Shown here in pieces: positions 34,301 to 41,942 of a DNA stretch of 64,000 nt. The notes under the pieces were generated by a model. It worked only from the letters and a program-made list of their open reading frames with translations, was not told where the DNA came from and made no database searches. Every line of letters starts with the position of its first letter. Position 1 is the first letter of the stretch. The position numbers and the translations under genes were made by a program. The stretch comes from Roseovarius nubinhibens ISM (GTDB lineage Bacteria > Pseudomonadota > Alphaproteobacteria > Rhodobacterales > Rhodobacteraceae): positions 566,966 through 630,965 of the forward strand of contig NZ_CH724156.1 in assembly GCF_000152625.1 (NCBI RefSeq). Direction: 5' to 3'.

Positions 34301-35208
34301 CAGAAACCTCCGACCAAAAAGGGGAGAAACCCAGCGGTGGCATAGCAAAAGAACACCCAAAGCCCCGCGACGGTATCCATCCTCTCCTGGGCCTTGGGGC
34401 TCGGCGCCCGCATATAGCTGCGCGCCGCAAGACCACAGGGCAGAACCGCCGCGACCCCAACCCCAAGGGTCAGCCAACCCACGCCCGTCGCAAATCCCGT
34501 GGCTACCAGAAACACCAAAGACAGCGCCACACAGCCGAGCCAGAGCGTCGCGGCGCGGCGATGCCCCCAGAGGCCTGAATAGCTGTCGACCCCGTCGATC
34601 TCATTCTCTGGCGACCAAAGCTTGCGCCCGATCTCAAGCACACAGCCATTCACGAAGGACAGCGTCAGAAACAGCCACAGCTCTGCGGCGGCCCCTCCGG
34701 CGGGTCGCCACTCGATGCTGGTCAGCAACAGATCGATTAGCGGCATGATCGCCATATGGCTGACGAGATAGAGAACCGGCCGCGCCTTGAGCCACGCTGG
34801 CACCCCGAACTCCGCCGTCATCGCCGCGAGCCAAACCCACACCAGCAAGAGACACCACAGAACCGGGGGCGACCACGCCCAGGCAGCGGCCACAGCCAGC
34901 GGCAGGGTCAGCAACCCAAGCCCTAATACCTCCGCCGGCGACACCAGCCCCCGCGGAATCGGCCGCTCGGGGCGATAGCGCCGGTCGTCCTCGGCATCCT
35001 TGAACTCGTCGCACACGCGCATCTGGAAAAACAGTGCCATCGCCAACACGAAGCCCACCACAAAGGCAGGCCACTCCGGCAATGGCCGATCGGCAAGCCG
35101 GGCCGAGACACAGATACTCGCCGCAGAGAACACCAGCAAAAGCGGCACGGTCTTCTTCAGCGGAAAGCGTTCGGATTGATAGATCCACAGGCGCGCCAGC
35201 AAAGTCAT
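34300..35208 (-). CDS. UbiA-family membrane prenyltransferase
   Basis: 302 residues, eight to nine helices. The first polar motif is VCDEFKDAEDDRRYRPERP (residues 65-83), with the aspartates that hold the Mg-diphosphate of the prenyl donor. The second is EIGRKLWSPENEIDGVDSYS (192-211), in the position of the family's second Asp-rich loop. It differs from ubiA, ctaB and bchG/chlG types by sequence, so its acceptor is probably not hydroxybenzoate, haem or chlorophyllide. It overlaps HMG-CoA reductase by ATGA and the dikinase by one base. In the cluster it would join a prenyl diphosphate to an acceptor. Confidence 0.88.
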   Translation of the reverse strand: MTLLARLWIYQSERFPLKKTVPLLLVFSAASICVSARLADRPLPEWPAFVVGFVLAMALFFQMRVCDEFKDAEDDRRYRPERPIPRGLVSPAEVLGLGLLTLPLAVAAAWAWSPPVLWCLLLVWVWLAAMTAEFGVPAWLKARPVLYLVSHMAIMPLIDLLLTSIEWRPAGGAAAELWLFLTLSFVNGCVLEIGRKLWSPENEIDGVDSYSGLWGHRRAATLWLGCVALSLVFLVATGFATGVGWLTLGVGVAAVLPCGLAARSYMRAPSPKAQERMDTVAGLWVFFCYATAGFLPFLVGGF

Positions 35209-36443
35209 CTGTGGCGGGCCAAGCTCTCATGGGCCCGGGTGAAATGCCCCGCAGCGATGGCCGCAACAATCGAAATCTCGCCGCAAAGACATAGCGCGGC
35301 AGCCACCTCGGCCAGGGCCGTCCCATGACCCGCGCCCTTCAGCCCGAGAATGTTCAACGCAGCACTCTGGCTCGGCAGGCCGGTGCCGCCGCCCACCGAT
35401 CCCACAAGGATATTCGGCAGCGTCACCGAGCAGAAAAGATCCTCGCCCCGGGGCTCCATCCGCGTCACCCCCACCGCGCTTTCCGCGACGCAGGCCGCGT
35501 CCTGCCCGGTCGCAATGTAGAACGCGGCCAACCCGTTGGCATAATGCGCCTGCGCCCCCAACTGACCCGAGAGATGCGCCCCGAGATTGGCCACCCGCCC
35601 ATAGGCGAGCATGGCCTCCACGCTGGTGCCAAGCGTCTTTTCCACGACGCCCGCCGGCAGGGTGATCGAGGCGCTGACCTTGCGGCCCCGCCCCGTCACC
35701 ATGGCCAGCGCCGAGGCCTTCTTATCGCCCGAGAAATTCCCCTCGATATACCAGCTCTCGATGGGCACGGGGCAGTCCTTGGCAATCGCCCGGCACAACG
35801 CATCGGTTGCGATGGTCACCATGTTCTGCCCCGCCGCGTCGCCGGTGGTGTAACGGCAAATCAGAAAGACGATATTCGTGTCGATGAACGGCTCGAGCGA
35901 CACCAGCTTGCCATGCCGCGTCGTGGCCTCCGCCACCGCCTGCAGGGCCTCGACATTGCCGACCACCCAATCCACGAACTGACCCGCCTGCAGCAGGCTT
36001 TGAAACACAAAGGCCGGCGTCCGCAACACCCCTTCATATAGCACAGCCGTGCTGACCCCGCCTGCCCGTCCCGCGGCAAAGGCCCCGCGCGCATACGAGG
36101 CCACAAGCGCAGCCTCGGTCGTCGCCAACGGCACATAGAAATCGCCATTGGCGTTCATCCCGTTCAGGCGCAACGGCCCGACAAGGCCAACCGGCACTTT
36201 CACCGTTCCTATGAAATTCTCGATATTGGCGCTGTAGGTTTCAGACGCCGCGACCGTCGCCGGATCTGCGATCTCCGCTTGATCCGCCTCGCTCGCCTTG
36301 GGCTTCAGATGCTCCCAAAACCGCGCAACCGTCTTGCTGTCAGCCGTTCGAGACGGGCGCAAGGGCAAGAACCCCTCGCCTTTCGGGGACATCTGCTGAG
36401 GTGTGCGGTCAACATCATAGCGCGCTTTGATACGCCGCAGCAT
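35205..36443 (-). CDS. Class I hydroxymethylglutaryl-CoA reductase, first gene of the seven-gene cluster
   Basis: 412 residues from the ATG at 36443. All four catalytic residues of class I enzymes can be placed: Glu75 in ENFIG, Lys241 in SGDKKAS, Asp315 in GQDAA and His405 in TRAHE. The coenzyme-binding GDAAGQNM (201-208) and VGGGTGLPSQ (350-359) are also present. The enzyme reduces HMG-CoA to mevalonate with two NAD(P)H. No other mevalonate-pathway gene is in the window. The N-terminus is uncertain: GGGAG directly abuts this ATG, an in-frame GTG lies at 36452, and ATG at 36392 is possible. It lacks the eukaryotic membrane domain. Its stop overlaps the UbiA start (ATGA). Confidence 0.92.
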   Translation of the reverse strand: MLRRIKARYDVDRTPQQMSPKGEGFLPLRPSRTADSKTVARFWEHLKPKASEADQAEIADPATVAASETYSANIENFIGTVKVPVGLVGPLRLNGMNANGDFYVPLATTEAALVASYARGAFAAGRAGGVSTAVLYEGVLRTPAFVFQSLLQAGQFVDWVVGNVEALQAVAEATTRHGKLVSLEPFIDTNIVFLICRYTTGDAAGQNMVTIATDALCRAIAKDCPVPIESWYIEGNFSGDKKASALAMVTGRGRKVSASITLPAGVVEKTLGTSVEAMLAYGRVANLGAHLSGQLGAQAHYANGLAAFYIATGQDAACVAESAVGVTRMEPRGEDLFCSVTLPNILVGSVGGGTGLPSQSAALNILGLKGAGHGTALAEVAAALCLCGEISIVAAIAAGHFTRAHESLARHR

Positions 36444-36503
36444 CTCCCGCACATGAAAGGGAATAATCAAGACGCAACTCCGCAAAACCACGATACACAC
36501 CAA

Positions 36504-36997
36504 CCGCAGATGAACGCCTGCGCTGGCTCCACTCTACCAAGACGACCTGCAATATCCAGCGAATACATCCGCTTGGCACCTGCCCCCGATTCCCCCCTTG
36601 CACTGACCCGCCCTTCTGACGGTCCTCCCGCGGACCACGTCGGGCACGCAAAAGATCAAGGCGCAGGAATTATCCCTAAATTTCAGTAATTTGAAAAGTT
36701 CAGAAGAACGCGCTTGTCCTTGGCGCGCTGACCAACGGACCGTTAAGGCAGTCCGCCCCCGTCAGCGACCGCCGAACCTGCCTCAAACTTAAGTGTCTGT
36801 GTCAGGGACCGCGCAAACCCCACAAGAGCGCCCAGCAACGCCCACACATTCCAAGCATAGGGCATGACACAAGAGCGTCGAGAAATGACAATTCGGGCCT
36901 GATCTCCGGCCTGATCTAAGAGGCTATTTGTGCAAACTGTGAGATATCGCCCGGACAGCGCCGCCACCTAAACTTCCAGAGTGTGGAAGGTTTATAG
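36504..36997. other. 494-bp intergenic region between the HMGR cluster and tRNA-Arg
   Basis: No convincing gene. It is visibly richer in A and T than the flanks, especially 36,660-36,710. It probably holds the promoter of the seven-gene operon. A 74-codon frame on the minus strand (36,743-36,967) has no recognisable product and may be a degraded remnant. The side next to the tRNA 3' end is a common place for island junctions, but no copy of the tRNA 3' end was found elsewhere in the window. Confidence 0.5.
36669..36697 (-). promoter_or_regulatory. Possible sigma-70-type promoter for the seven-gene cluster
   Basis: On the minus strand, TTTTCA (36692-36697) and GATAAT (36669-36674) are separated by 17 bp in the most AT-rich part of the gap upstream of HMG-CoA reductase. 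It would give a leader of about 220 nt. The -35 box is weak, so this is only a candidate. Confidence 0.3.
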
Positions 36998-37074
36998 TGG
37001 CGGACCGAGGAGGATTCGAACCCCCGACCCCTTGATTCGTAGTCAAGTACTCTATCCAGCTGAGCTATCGGTCC
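36998..37074 (-). tRNA. tRNA-Arg (anticodon ACG)
   Basis: A complete 77-nt cloverleaf with encoded CCA. The acceptor stem GGACCGA pairs with TCGGTCC, the anticodon loop reads CTACGAA (anticodon ACG, read as ICG after editing), and the T-loop contains GGTTCGAATCC. Discriminator base G, as expected for this tRNA's 3' end here. It lies between the HMGR cluster and the histidine kinase. Confidence 0.97.
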
Positions 37075-37144
37075 GTAGGGCAGGCATCTACCGATAGTGG
37101 CCGGGCATTGCAAGGGGCGGCGGGCGAGAAATTTGGATTTTTTC

Positions 37145-38542
37145 TCAGACCGGCGCCAGCGCGCCTTTCGGCAGGGTGATGAGAAAAATCGTGCCCTCCG
37201 CATCGCTGCGTTCGAGCTCGAGCGTGCCGCCATGACCACGGATCAGCTCGGACGAGATCGACAGGCCAAGCCCGGTGCCGCCCTTGCGCGTGCCGCCCTG
37301 GAACGGCGTGAAGAGATGCGTGCGCGCCTTCTCCGGCAGGCCCGGCCCGGTGTCGCAGACCCGCAGGAACCACGCATGATCATCCTCCTGCGCCTCGATG
37401 CGCACCTCGCCCGCGATGCCCTCGGCGCTCATCGCCTGCCGGGCGTTGCGCACAAGGTTCGACAGCACCCGGTGCAGCTGTTCCGCATCGGCCCGCAACT
37501 CGAGCGTCGGCGGCACGATCTCGCGCAGCTCGATCGGCTCATCCGCGCCAAGCGCCAGCCGCTCGCCGAGCATCACATCCTCCACCAGATCCGCCAGCCG
37601 CAGCATGGTGAGCCGTGGCGCGGGCTCCTCCGCCTTGCCAAAGGCGAGGGTCGATTCACACAGATGCACCGCCCGCGTGATCGAATTCACCAGCTTCGGC
37701 GCCAGCCGCCGCACGGTCGGGTCCTCGCTCATCTCGATCCGGTCGGTAAAGAGCTGCGCCGAGGTCAGGATATTGCGCAGATCATGGCTCACCTTGGCCA
37801 CCGCCCCGCCGAGCTGGGCCAGCCGCTCTTTCTGGCGCAGCGACTGGGTGAGCTGCACCTGCATCACCTGCAGCGTCTCTTCCGCCTCGCGCAGCTCGAT
37901 CACCCCGGCCGAGGGCGTGATCACCCCGCGCACATCCTCGGGCGCCTGCGAATAGGTCTTCATGCTGCTGACCACCCGCTTGATCGGCTTCACGATGAAC
38001 CGCCGCACCGCAAAGAAGAGCATCATCGCCGTGATCACCGAGATCACCGCCGACAGGATCAAAATCCGCAGCCCGTAATCGATCATCGCCATCCGCAGCT
38101 CGCCGGTGTCCATCGCCACCTCGATGAGCAGCCCCGCCATATGCAGAGGCTCGCCGATGACCCGGATCACCTCCGGCTCGGGCTTGGCCAGCCGCATGAG
38201 CGCATCGCGGATGAGAACCATCGCCGACGGGTCGCGCATGTCGAAAGTCTTGGAAATCGGCGCCGGCACCGGCGCGTCGAGGATCAGCTGCCGCGCCTCA
38301 TTGCGGCGCAGCACGATGTTATAGACGCCCGCGTTCTGCAACAGCTCTTCCTGCAGATCCTCGTCAATCGCGTCATTGGCCAGTAGCGCCAGCGAGGCGA
38401 TCTGCGACCGCTCCAGCCGCGACAGCAGGTAATCCTCGCGGAACCGCGCCACCGAGGGCACGAAGATCAGGATCTCGGCCAGCATCACAAAGATGGTGGT
38501 CAGGATCAAAAAGCGGCCAGACAAAGAGTTCAGCATGGGCAT
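37145..38542 (-). CDS. Sensor histidine kinase with HAMP domain
   Basis: 465 residues. An N-terminal helix (about 10-28), a periplasmic sensor of about 140 residues, a second helix (about 170-195), a HAMP linker, a dimerisation domain with the phospho-accepting His in AKVSHDLRNIL, and a C-terminal ATPase with N-box LVRNARQAM, G1 DTGPGLP and G2 GGTGLGLS. No response regulator gene is adjacent, so it is an orphan in this window. The start could also be the ATG two codons later. The sensed signal is unknown. Confidence 0.92.
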   Translation of the reverse strand: MPMLNSLSGRFLILTTIFVMLAEILIFVPSVARFREDYLLSRLERSQIASLALLANDAIDEDLQEELLQNAGVYNIVLRRNEARQLILDAPVPAPISKTFDMRDPSAMVLIRDALMRLAKPEPEVIRVIGEPLHMAGLLIEVAMDTGELRMAMIDYGLRILILSAVISVITAMMLFFAVRRFIVKPIKRVVSSMKTYSQAPEDVRGVITPSAGVIELREAEETLQVMQVQLTQSLRQKERLAQLGGAVAKVSHDLRNILTSAQLFTDRIEMSEDPTVRRLAPKLVNSITRAVHLCESTLAFGKAEEPAPRLTMLRLADLVEDVMLGERLALGADEPIELREIVPPTLELRADAEQLHRVLSNLVRNARQAMSAEGIAGEVRIEAQEDDHAWFLRVCDTGPGLPEKARTHLFTPFQGGTRKGGTGLGLSISSELIRGHGGTLELERSDAEGTIFLITLPKGALAPV

Positions 38543-38582
38543 TCCGGGTGCGGGTCTCGCCCGCTCTTATACGCGGCCCCCC

Positions 38583-40001
38583 TCACGGCAGCCAGCGTTG
38601 AACCGCGCCAACCACCCGTTTGACCATCGCATTTTCGAACAGGCGGGGCGAGAAATACGCACCGGCCGCCCGCTTGTTGATCTCGCCAATCGTCGGATAG
38701 GGCGCGACCATATTGGCCACATGTTTCATCTTGAGCCCATTGGCGATGACCAGCGACCAGAGGCTGATCAGCTCTCCGGCCTGATGGCCCACGATCGAGG
38801 CACCCACCGGCCGCCCCTTGACCACCATCACCTTGATGAGCCCCGTCGTCTTGCGCTCGGCAATGGCGCGGTCATTGTGATGATACTCGAACCGCACCAC
38901 CTCGAGCGCCGCGCCATGCGCCTCGCGCGCCGCCGCCTCGGTCAGGCCGACCTGCGCAATCTCGGGGTCGGTATAGGTCGCATAGGGGATGTGATCCGTC
39001 CGCGTCTTGGCCGGCAGACCAAACAGCGCCGAACGAATGACGATCCCCGCGTGATAGCCTGCCACATGGGTGAATTGCAGCCCGCCCGCCACATCGCCGA
39101 TGGCATAGACCCGGCGATTGCTGGTCTTGAGGCTGGCATCGACCTTGATCCCCGCCTTGGCAGTCTCGATCCCGGCCTTGTCGAGGTCGAGCCGCTCGAT
39201 ATTCGCCTTGCGCCCCACCGCCATGAGCAGATGCGAGCCCTTGAACACCCTTCCATCCTTGGCCTCGATCTCAATCGCCCCGGCCTGCCCGCGCACCTCC
39301 TGGGCGAGCGCCTCTTCGGCGATCTCGATCCCCTCACCGCGCAGCCGGTCGAGGGCAATCGCCGCCAGCTCCGGGTCATCCTTGCCGAGCGCACGCGCGC
39401 CTTCGATCACCGTCACCCGCGATCCGAGCCGTCGATGCGCCTGCGCCATCTCCATGCCAATCGGCCCGCCGCCCACGATCAGCAGATGCTCGGGCTTCTC
39501 GCGCATCTCAAAGAGCGTCTCATTGGTCACGTAAGGCACGCTCTCAAGCCCCGGAATCGGCGGCACCAGGGGCAACGATCCGGTGGCGATGACGATGCGC
39601 CGGGCACGGATCACATGCTCGCCCGCCTGCACCTCATCACCCGAGAGAAACCGGCCATACGCGCGGATCACCTTGACGCCGAGCCCCTCGAACCGCTCCT
39701 GACTGTCGACCGGCGCGATCTGGGCGATCACATCGCTCACATGGCCCATCGCGGCGGCGTAATCGACCTGCGGCACCACATCCGCCACGCCATAGCGCGC
39801 TGCATGGGCCTGGGCCTGGGCCGCCTTGCCGCTGGCGATGAGCGCTTTCGAGGGCACACAGCCATAGTTGAGGCAATCGCCCCCCATCTTATGCCCTTCG
39901 AGCAGGATCACATCGGCGCCCATCTGCACCGCCCCCGCCGCCACCGACAGCCCGCCAGAGCCCGCACCAATGACCAGAAGATCCGTTTTCAACTGTGCCA
40001 T
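38583..40001 (-). CDS. FAD-dependent pyridine nucleotide-disulfide oxidoreductase (mercuric reductase/Lpd-like)
   Basis: 472 residues. LLVIGAGSGGLSVAAGA binds FAD, and GGDCLNYGCVPSKA carries the redox-active CxxxxC pair. A second dinucleotide motif LLIVGGGPIGMEMA binds NAD(P)H, and a C-terminal dimerisation domain follows. The active-site base His-Glu of true lipoamide dehydrogenases is not evident near the C-terminus (the segment is AYPTIGEINKRA), so the enzyme is likely not the lipoamide dehydrogenase of a 2-oxoacid complex. The paired TVP38-family gene upstream ends 1 bp before this start, a common pairing in proteobacteria of unknown purpose. Confidence 0.85.
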   Translation of the reverse strand: MAQLKTDLLVIGAGSGGLSVAAGAVQMGADVILLEGHKMGGDCLNYGCVPSKALIASGKAAQAQAHAARYGVADVVPQVDYAAAMGHVSDVIAQIAPVDSQERFEGLGVKVIRAYGRFLSGDEVQAGEHVIRARRIVIATGSLPLVPPIPGLESVPYVTNETLFEMREKPEHLLIVGGGPIGMEMAQAHRRLGSRVTVIEGARALGKDDPELAAIALDRLRGEGIEIAEEALAQEVRGQAGAIEIEAKDGRVFKGSHLLMAVGRKANIERLDLDKAGIETAKAGIKVDASLKTSNRRVYAIGDVAGGLQFTHVAGYHAGIVIRSALFGLPAKTRTDHIPYATYTDPEIAQVGLTEAAAREAHGAALEVVRFEYHHNDRAIAERKTTGLIKVMVVKGRPVGASIVGHQAGELISLWSLVIANGLKMKHVANMVAPYPTIGEINKRAAGAYFSPRLFENAMVKRVVGAVQRWLP

Positions 40002-40002
40002 G

Positions 40003-40752
40003 TCACTCACCTGCCTTGCGGCCGCGCAGGGCCTTGATCACGATGGGCAGCGCCGCCAGCGCGCTCAGCCCCAGAAGCGGCGCAAGGATCTGCGGCTCCC
40101 ACAACAGGCTCAGATCCGGGCTCTCTCCGCGGTCGAACACCTCGCCCAGCCCGACCCCGATCCAGGTAAAGACCAGCGCCCCGGGAATGATCCCGAGCAC
40201 CGTGGTCAGGGCGAAATTGCGAAACTTCACGCCGACCAGCGCAGGCAGCAGATTGGCCACGAAAAACGGCACCGCCGGCACCAGCCGCAAGAGGAACAGC
40301 ACGCTGATCTCGTTTTCCTCAAGACCCTTGCGGAGCTTGGCCACCGTGCCCTCGCTCGCCGCCATCTTGGCGGTCAGCGCCTGACCAAGGCCAAGCCGCG
40401 CCGCCCAGAAGATCGCGCAGGCCCCGATCGAGGCCGCGACCACATTGAACAGCGTCCCCAGCACCAGACCAAAGAGAAACCCGCCAGTGACCGAGGCCAC
40501 CGCCGCACCGGGCAGCGAAAACGCCACGATCACGATATAGAGCGCCACGAACCCGCCCGCGAGCAGCAGGAAATGATCATCGCGGAACGCCAAGAGCGCC
40601 TCGCGGTTGTCGCGCAGCGTGTCAAAGCTGAGATAATCGCGCAGGGTAAACGCGCCGAGCACCGCCACCCCAAAGATGAGCGCCAGAGGAATATGCCGGG
40701 TCCAGCCCCGCTTTTCCGCCGCTGCATCGACCTTCGTTGTCACCTTGTCCAT
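40003..40752 (-). CDS. TVP38/TMEM64 (VTT/DedA-like) membrane protein
   Basis: About 249 residues with five or six helices. The VTT domain contains FSLPGAAVASVTGGFLFG near residue 75 and FLLRLVPAVPFFVANLLPAL near residue 155, both characteristic, including a conserved Arg-x-x-Pro. VTT-domain proteins are linked to lipid scrambling or undecaprenyl phosphate recycling. The start at 40752 is chosen over an upstream ATG at 40791 because it gives a standard short cytoplasmic N-terminus; evidence is weak. It is co-transcribed with the disulfide oxidoreductase. Confidence 0.85.
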   Translation of the reverse strand: MDKVTTKVDAAAEKRGWTRHIPLALIFGVAVLGAFTLRDYLSFDTLRDNREALLAFRDDHFLLLAGGFVALYIVIVAFSLPGAAVASVTGGFLFGLVLGTLFNVVAASIGACAIFWAARLGLGQALTAKMAASEGTVAKLRKGLEENEISVLFLLRLVPAVPFFVANLLPALVGVKFRNFALTTVLGIIPGALVFTWIGVGLGEVFDRGESPDLSLLWEPQILAPLLGLSALAALPIVIKALRGRKAGE

Positions 40753-40979
40753 GTCCCGTCTACCGCCTTTCAATGGCTTTGCCTCGTGCATTTACTACAT
40801 GCGTGGAACCGGCCGCCGATGATAGGTGCCTCACGCGGGGTTGAACCGGGGTGATCCCCAGAGCGAGACGAAAGGCGAAAACAGGGGCAAAACACTGGTT
40901 TACTCACGCCCCTCTTAAAAATTTGTAACATCTCCCGGTCAAACTGCCATATTTTTGTTGCGAGCGCCCCGTCGGGGGT

Positions 40980-41008
40980 TTGACTTGCCGCAAGACCCCC
41001 TCTATAGA
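40980..41008 (+). promoter_or_regulatory. Sigma-70 promoter of rpmH-rnpA-yidD
   Basis: TTGACT (40980-40985), a 17-bp spacer and TATAGA (41003-41008) form a near-consensus promoter about 70 bp before the rpmH start. The rest of the 327-bp gap from 40753 to 41079, which is AT-rich near 40,910-40,960, shows no gene. Confidence 0.85.
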
Positions 41009-41079
41009 CCGGGCTTCGAGTTACATGAGAGCGATCCGCGATTCCCGCGTGGTCCGCCACGATTATCGGAGACGGAGCG

Positions 41080-41214
41080 ATGAAACGCACCTATCAACCC
41101 TCGAACCTGGTTCGCAAACGCCGCCACGGGTTCCGCGCACGCATGGCCACCAAAGCTGGCCGCAAGATCCTGAACGCACGTCGCGCCCGCGGCCGCAAGT
41201 CGCTCAGCGCATAA
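41080..41214 (+). CDS. rpmH: 50S ribosomal protein L34
   Basis: A 44-residue protein of exactly family size, [18 protein letters not shown] at the start and a basic [15 protein letters not shown] end. A GACGGAG ribosome-binding site precedes the ATG. It sits upstream of rnpA as in most bacteria. Confidence 0.98.
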
Positions 41215-41242
41215 TCTGACGCGACCGACAGGTTCTGACGAC

Positions 41243-41638
41243 ATGACACCGCCGGAGGCCCCCGACTGTAATGCGGGGAACACGCCCCCGGCGGTTTCGT
41301 CATGTCTGCGTGTCCTCCAGACCCGCAGCCAATTCCTCGCCGCCGCCCGCGCCACCCGTCAGGGCACCCGCTCGATGCTGGTGCAGGCGCGCAACCGCCG
41401 CGACGACGACCCCGCCATCGGCGTGGGCTTCACCTGCTCCAAAAAAGTCGGCAATGCGGTGGCCCGCAACCGGGCCAAGCGCCGCCTGCGCGAAGCCGCC
41501 CGCGCCGTGCTGCCCGATCTGGGTCGGCCGGGCTGGGATTACGTGCTCATCGGCAAGGCCGAGGACACCGCCGCCCGCCCCTTCGAGGCGCTCAAGGGCG
41601 ATCTCGCCTTCGCGCTGTCGAAACTGCACCGGTCCTGA
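41243..41638 (+). CDS. rnpA: Ribonuclease P protein component
   Basis: 131 residues. The family core is present: IGVGFTCSKKVGNAVARNRA followed by KRRLREAAR, the RNR motif that contacts the RNA subunit, and a DYVLIGKAE strand. It processes the 5' ends of pre-tRNAs with the RNA subunit. It is 28 bp after rpmH and 4 bp before yidD. The N-terminal 20 residues are not conserved and the start is not certain. Confidence 0.95.
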   Translation: MTPPEAPDCNAGNTPPAVSSCLRVLQTRSQFLAAARATRQGTRSMLVQARNRRDDDPAIGVGFTCSKKVGNAVARNRAKRRLREAARAVLPDLGRPGWDYVLIGKAEDTAARPFEALKGDLAFALSKLHRS

Positions 41639-41642
41639 TCCG

Positions 41643-41861
41643 ATGAGCCCGCTCGCGCGTCTCGTCGCCCTGCCCGTCCGGGCCTATCGTCTGCTGTTTT
41701 CGCCCTGGGTCGGCCATGGCTGCCGCTACCACCCGACCTGCAGCGCCTATGCGCTCGAGGCTCTGGAAAAACATGGCGGTCTCAAAGGCGGTTGGCTCAT
41801 GCTGCGGCGCATCGCGCGCTGTCACCCATGGGGCGGCTCGGGCATCGACAACGTGCCCTAA
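41643..41861 (+). CDS. yidD: Membrane protein insertion efficiency factor YidD
   Basis: 72 residues with the family pattern: an amphipathic N-terminus, then GHGCRYHPTCSAYALEAL, KGGWLMLRRIARCHPWG and a short acidic tail. It assists YidC-dependent membrane insertion. In most genomes yidC follows; here a convergent GNAT gene and a repeat copy follow instead. Confidence 0.95.
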   Translation: MSPLARLVALPVRAYRLLFSPWVGHGCRYHPTCSAYALEALEKHGGLKGGWLMLRRIARCHPWGGSGIDNVP

Positions 41862-41884
41862 CGGGCCATCACGCCCCCCAAAAT

Positions 41885-41942
41885 CCACACTGTCGCTTTA
41901 CCGTCGTAAGACCGACGTCTCACCGACCCGCCAATTCAGGCC
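41885..41942. repeat. Intergenic repeat copy C (11-bp units)
   Basis: Between convergent yidD and the GNAT gene. CACACTGTCGCTTT is followed at 11-bp spacing by ACCGTCG, ACCGACG and ACCGACC, then CGCCAATT. Compared with copy D it keeps the left end (GTCGCTTTACCG) almost unchanged. Confidence 0.7.

Noticed and set aside
34300..35208. The cluster UbiA protein as UbiA, CtaB or a chlorophyll synthase
   Set aside because: Its Asp-rich motifs and surrounding sequence differ from those enzymes, ctaB is present separately at 47,540, and no photosynthesis gene is nearby.
36743..36967. A 74-codon minus-strand frame in the gap next to tRNA-Arg
   Set aside because: No family resemblance, no ribosome-binding site and no partner; possibly a transposon remnant but not supportable.
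36964..36997. A hairpin (AAACTTCCA / TGGAAGGTTT) just beyond the tRNA 3' end as a terminator
   Set aside because: The stem has a bulge and no T-tract follows on the tRNA strand, so it is too weak to annotate.
38583..40001. Calling the disulfide oxidoreductase lipoamide dehydrogenase (lpd)
   Set aside because: The C-terminal His-Glu active-site pair is not evident and no 2-oxoacid dehydrogenase genes are adjacent.
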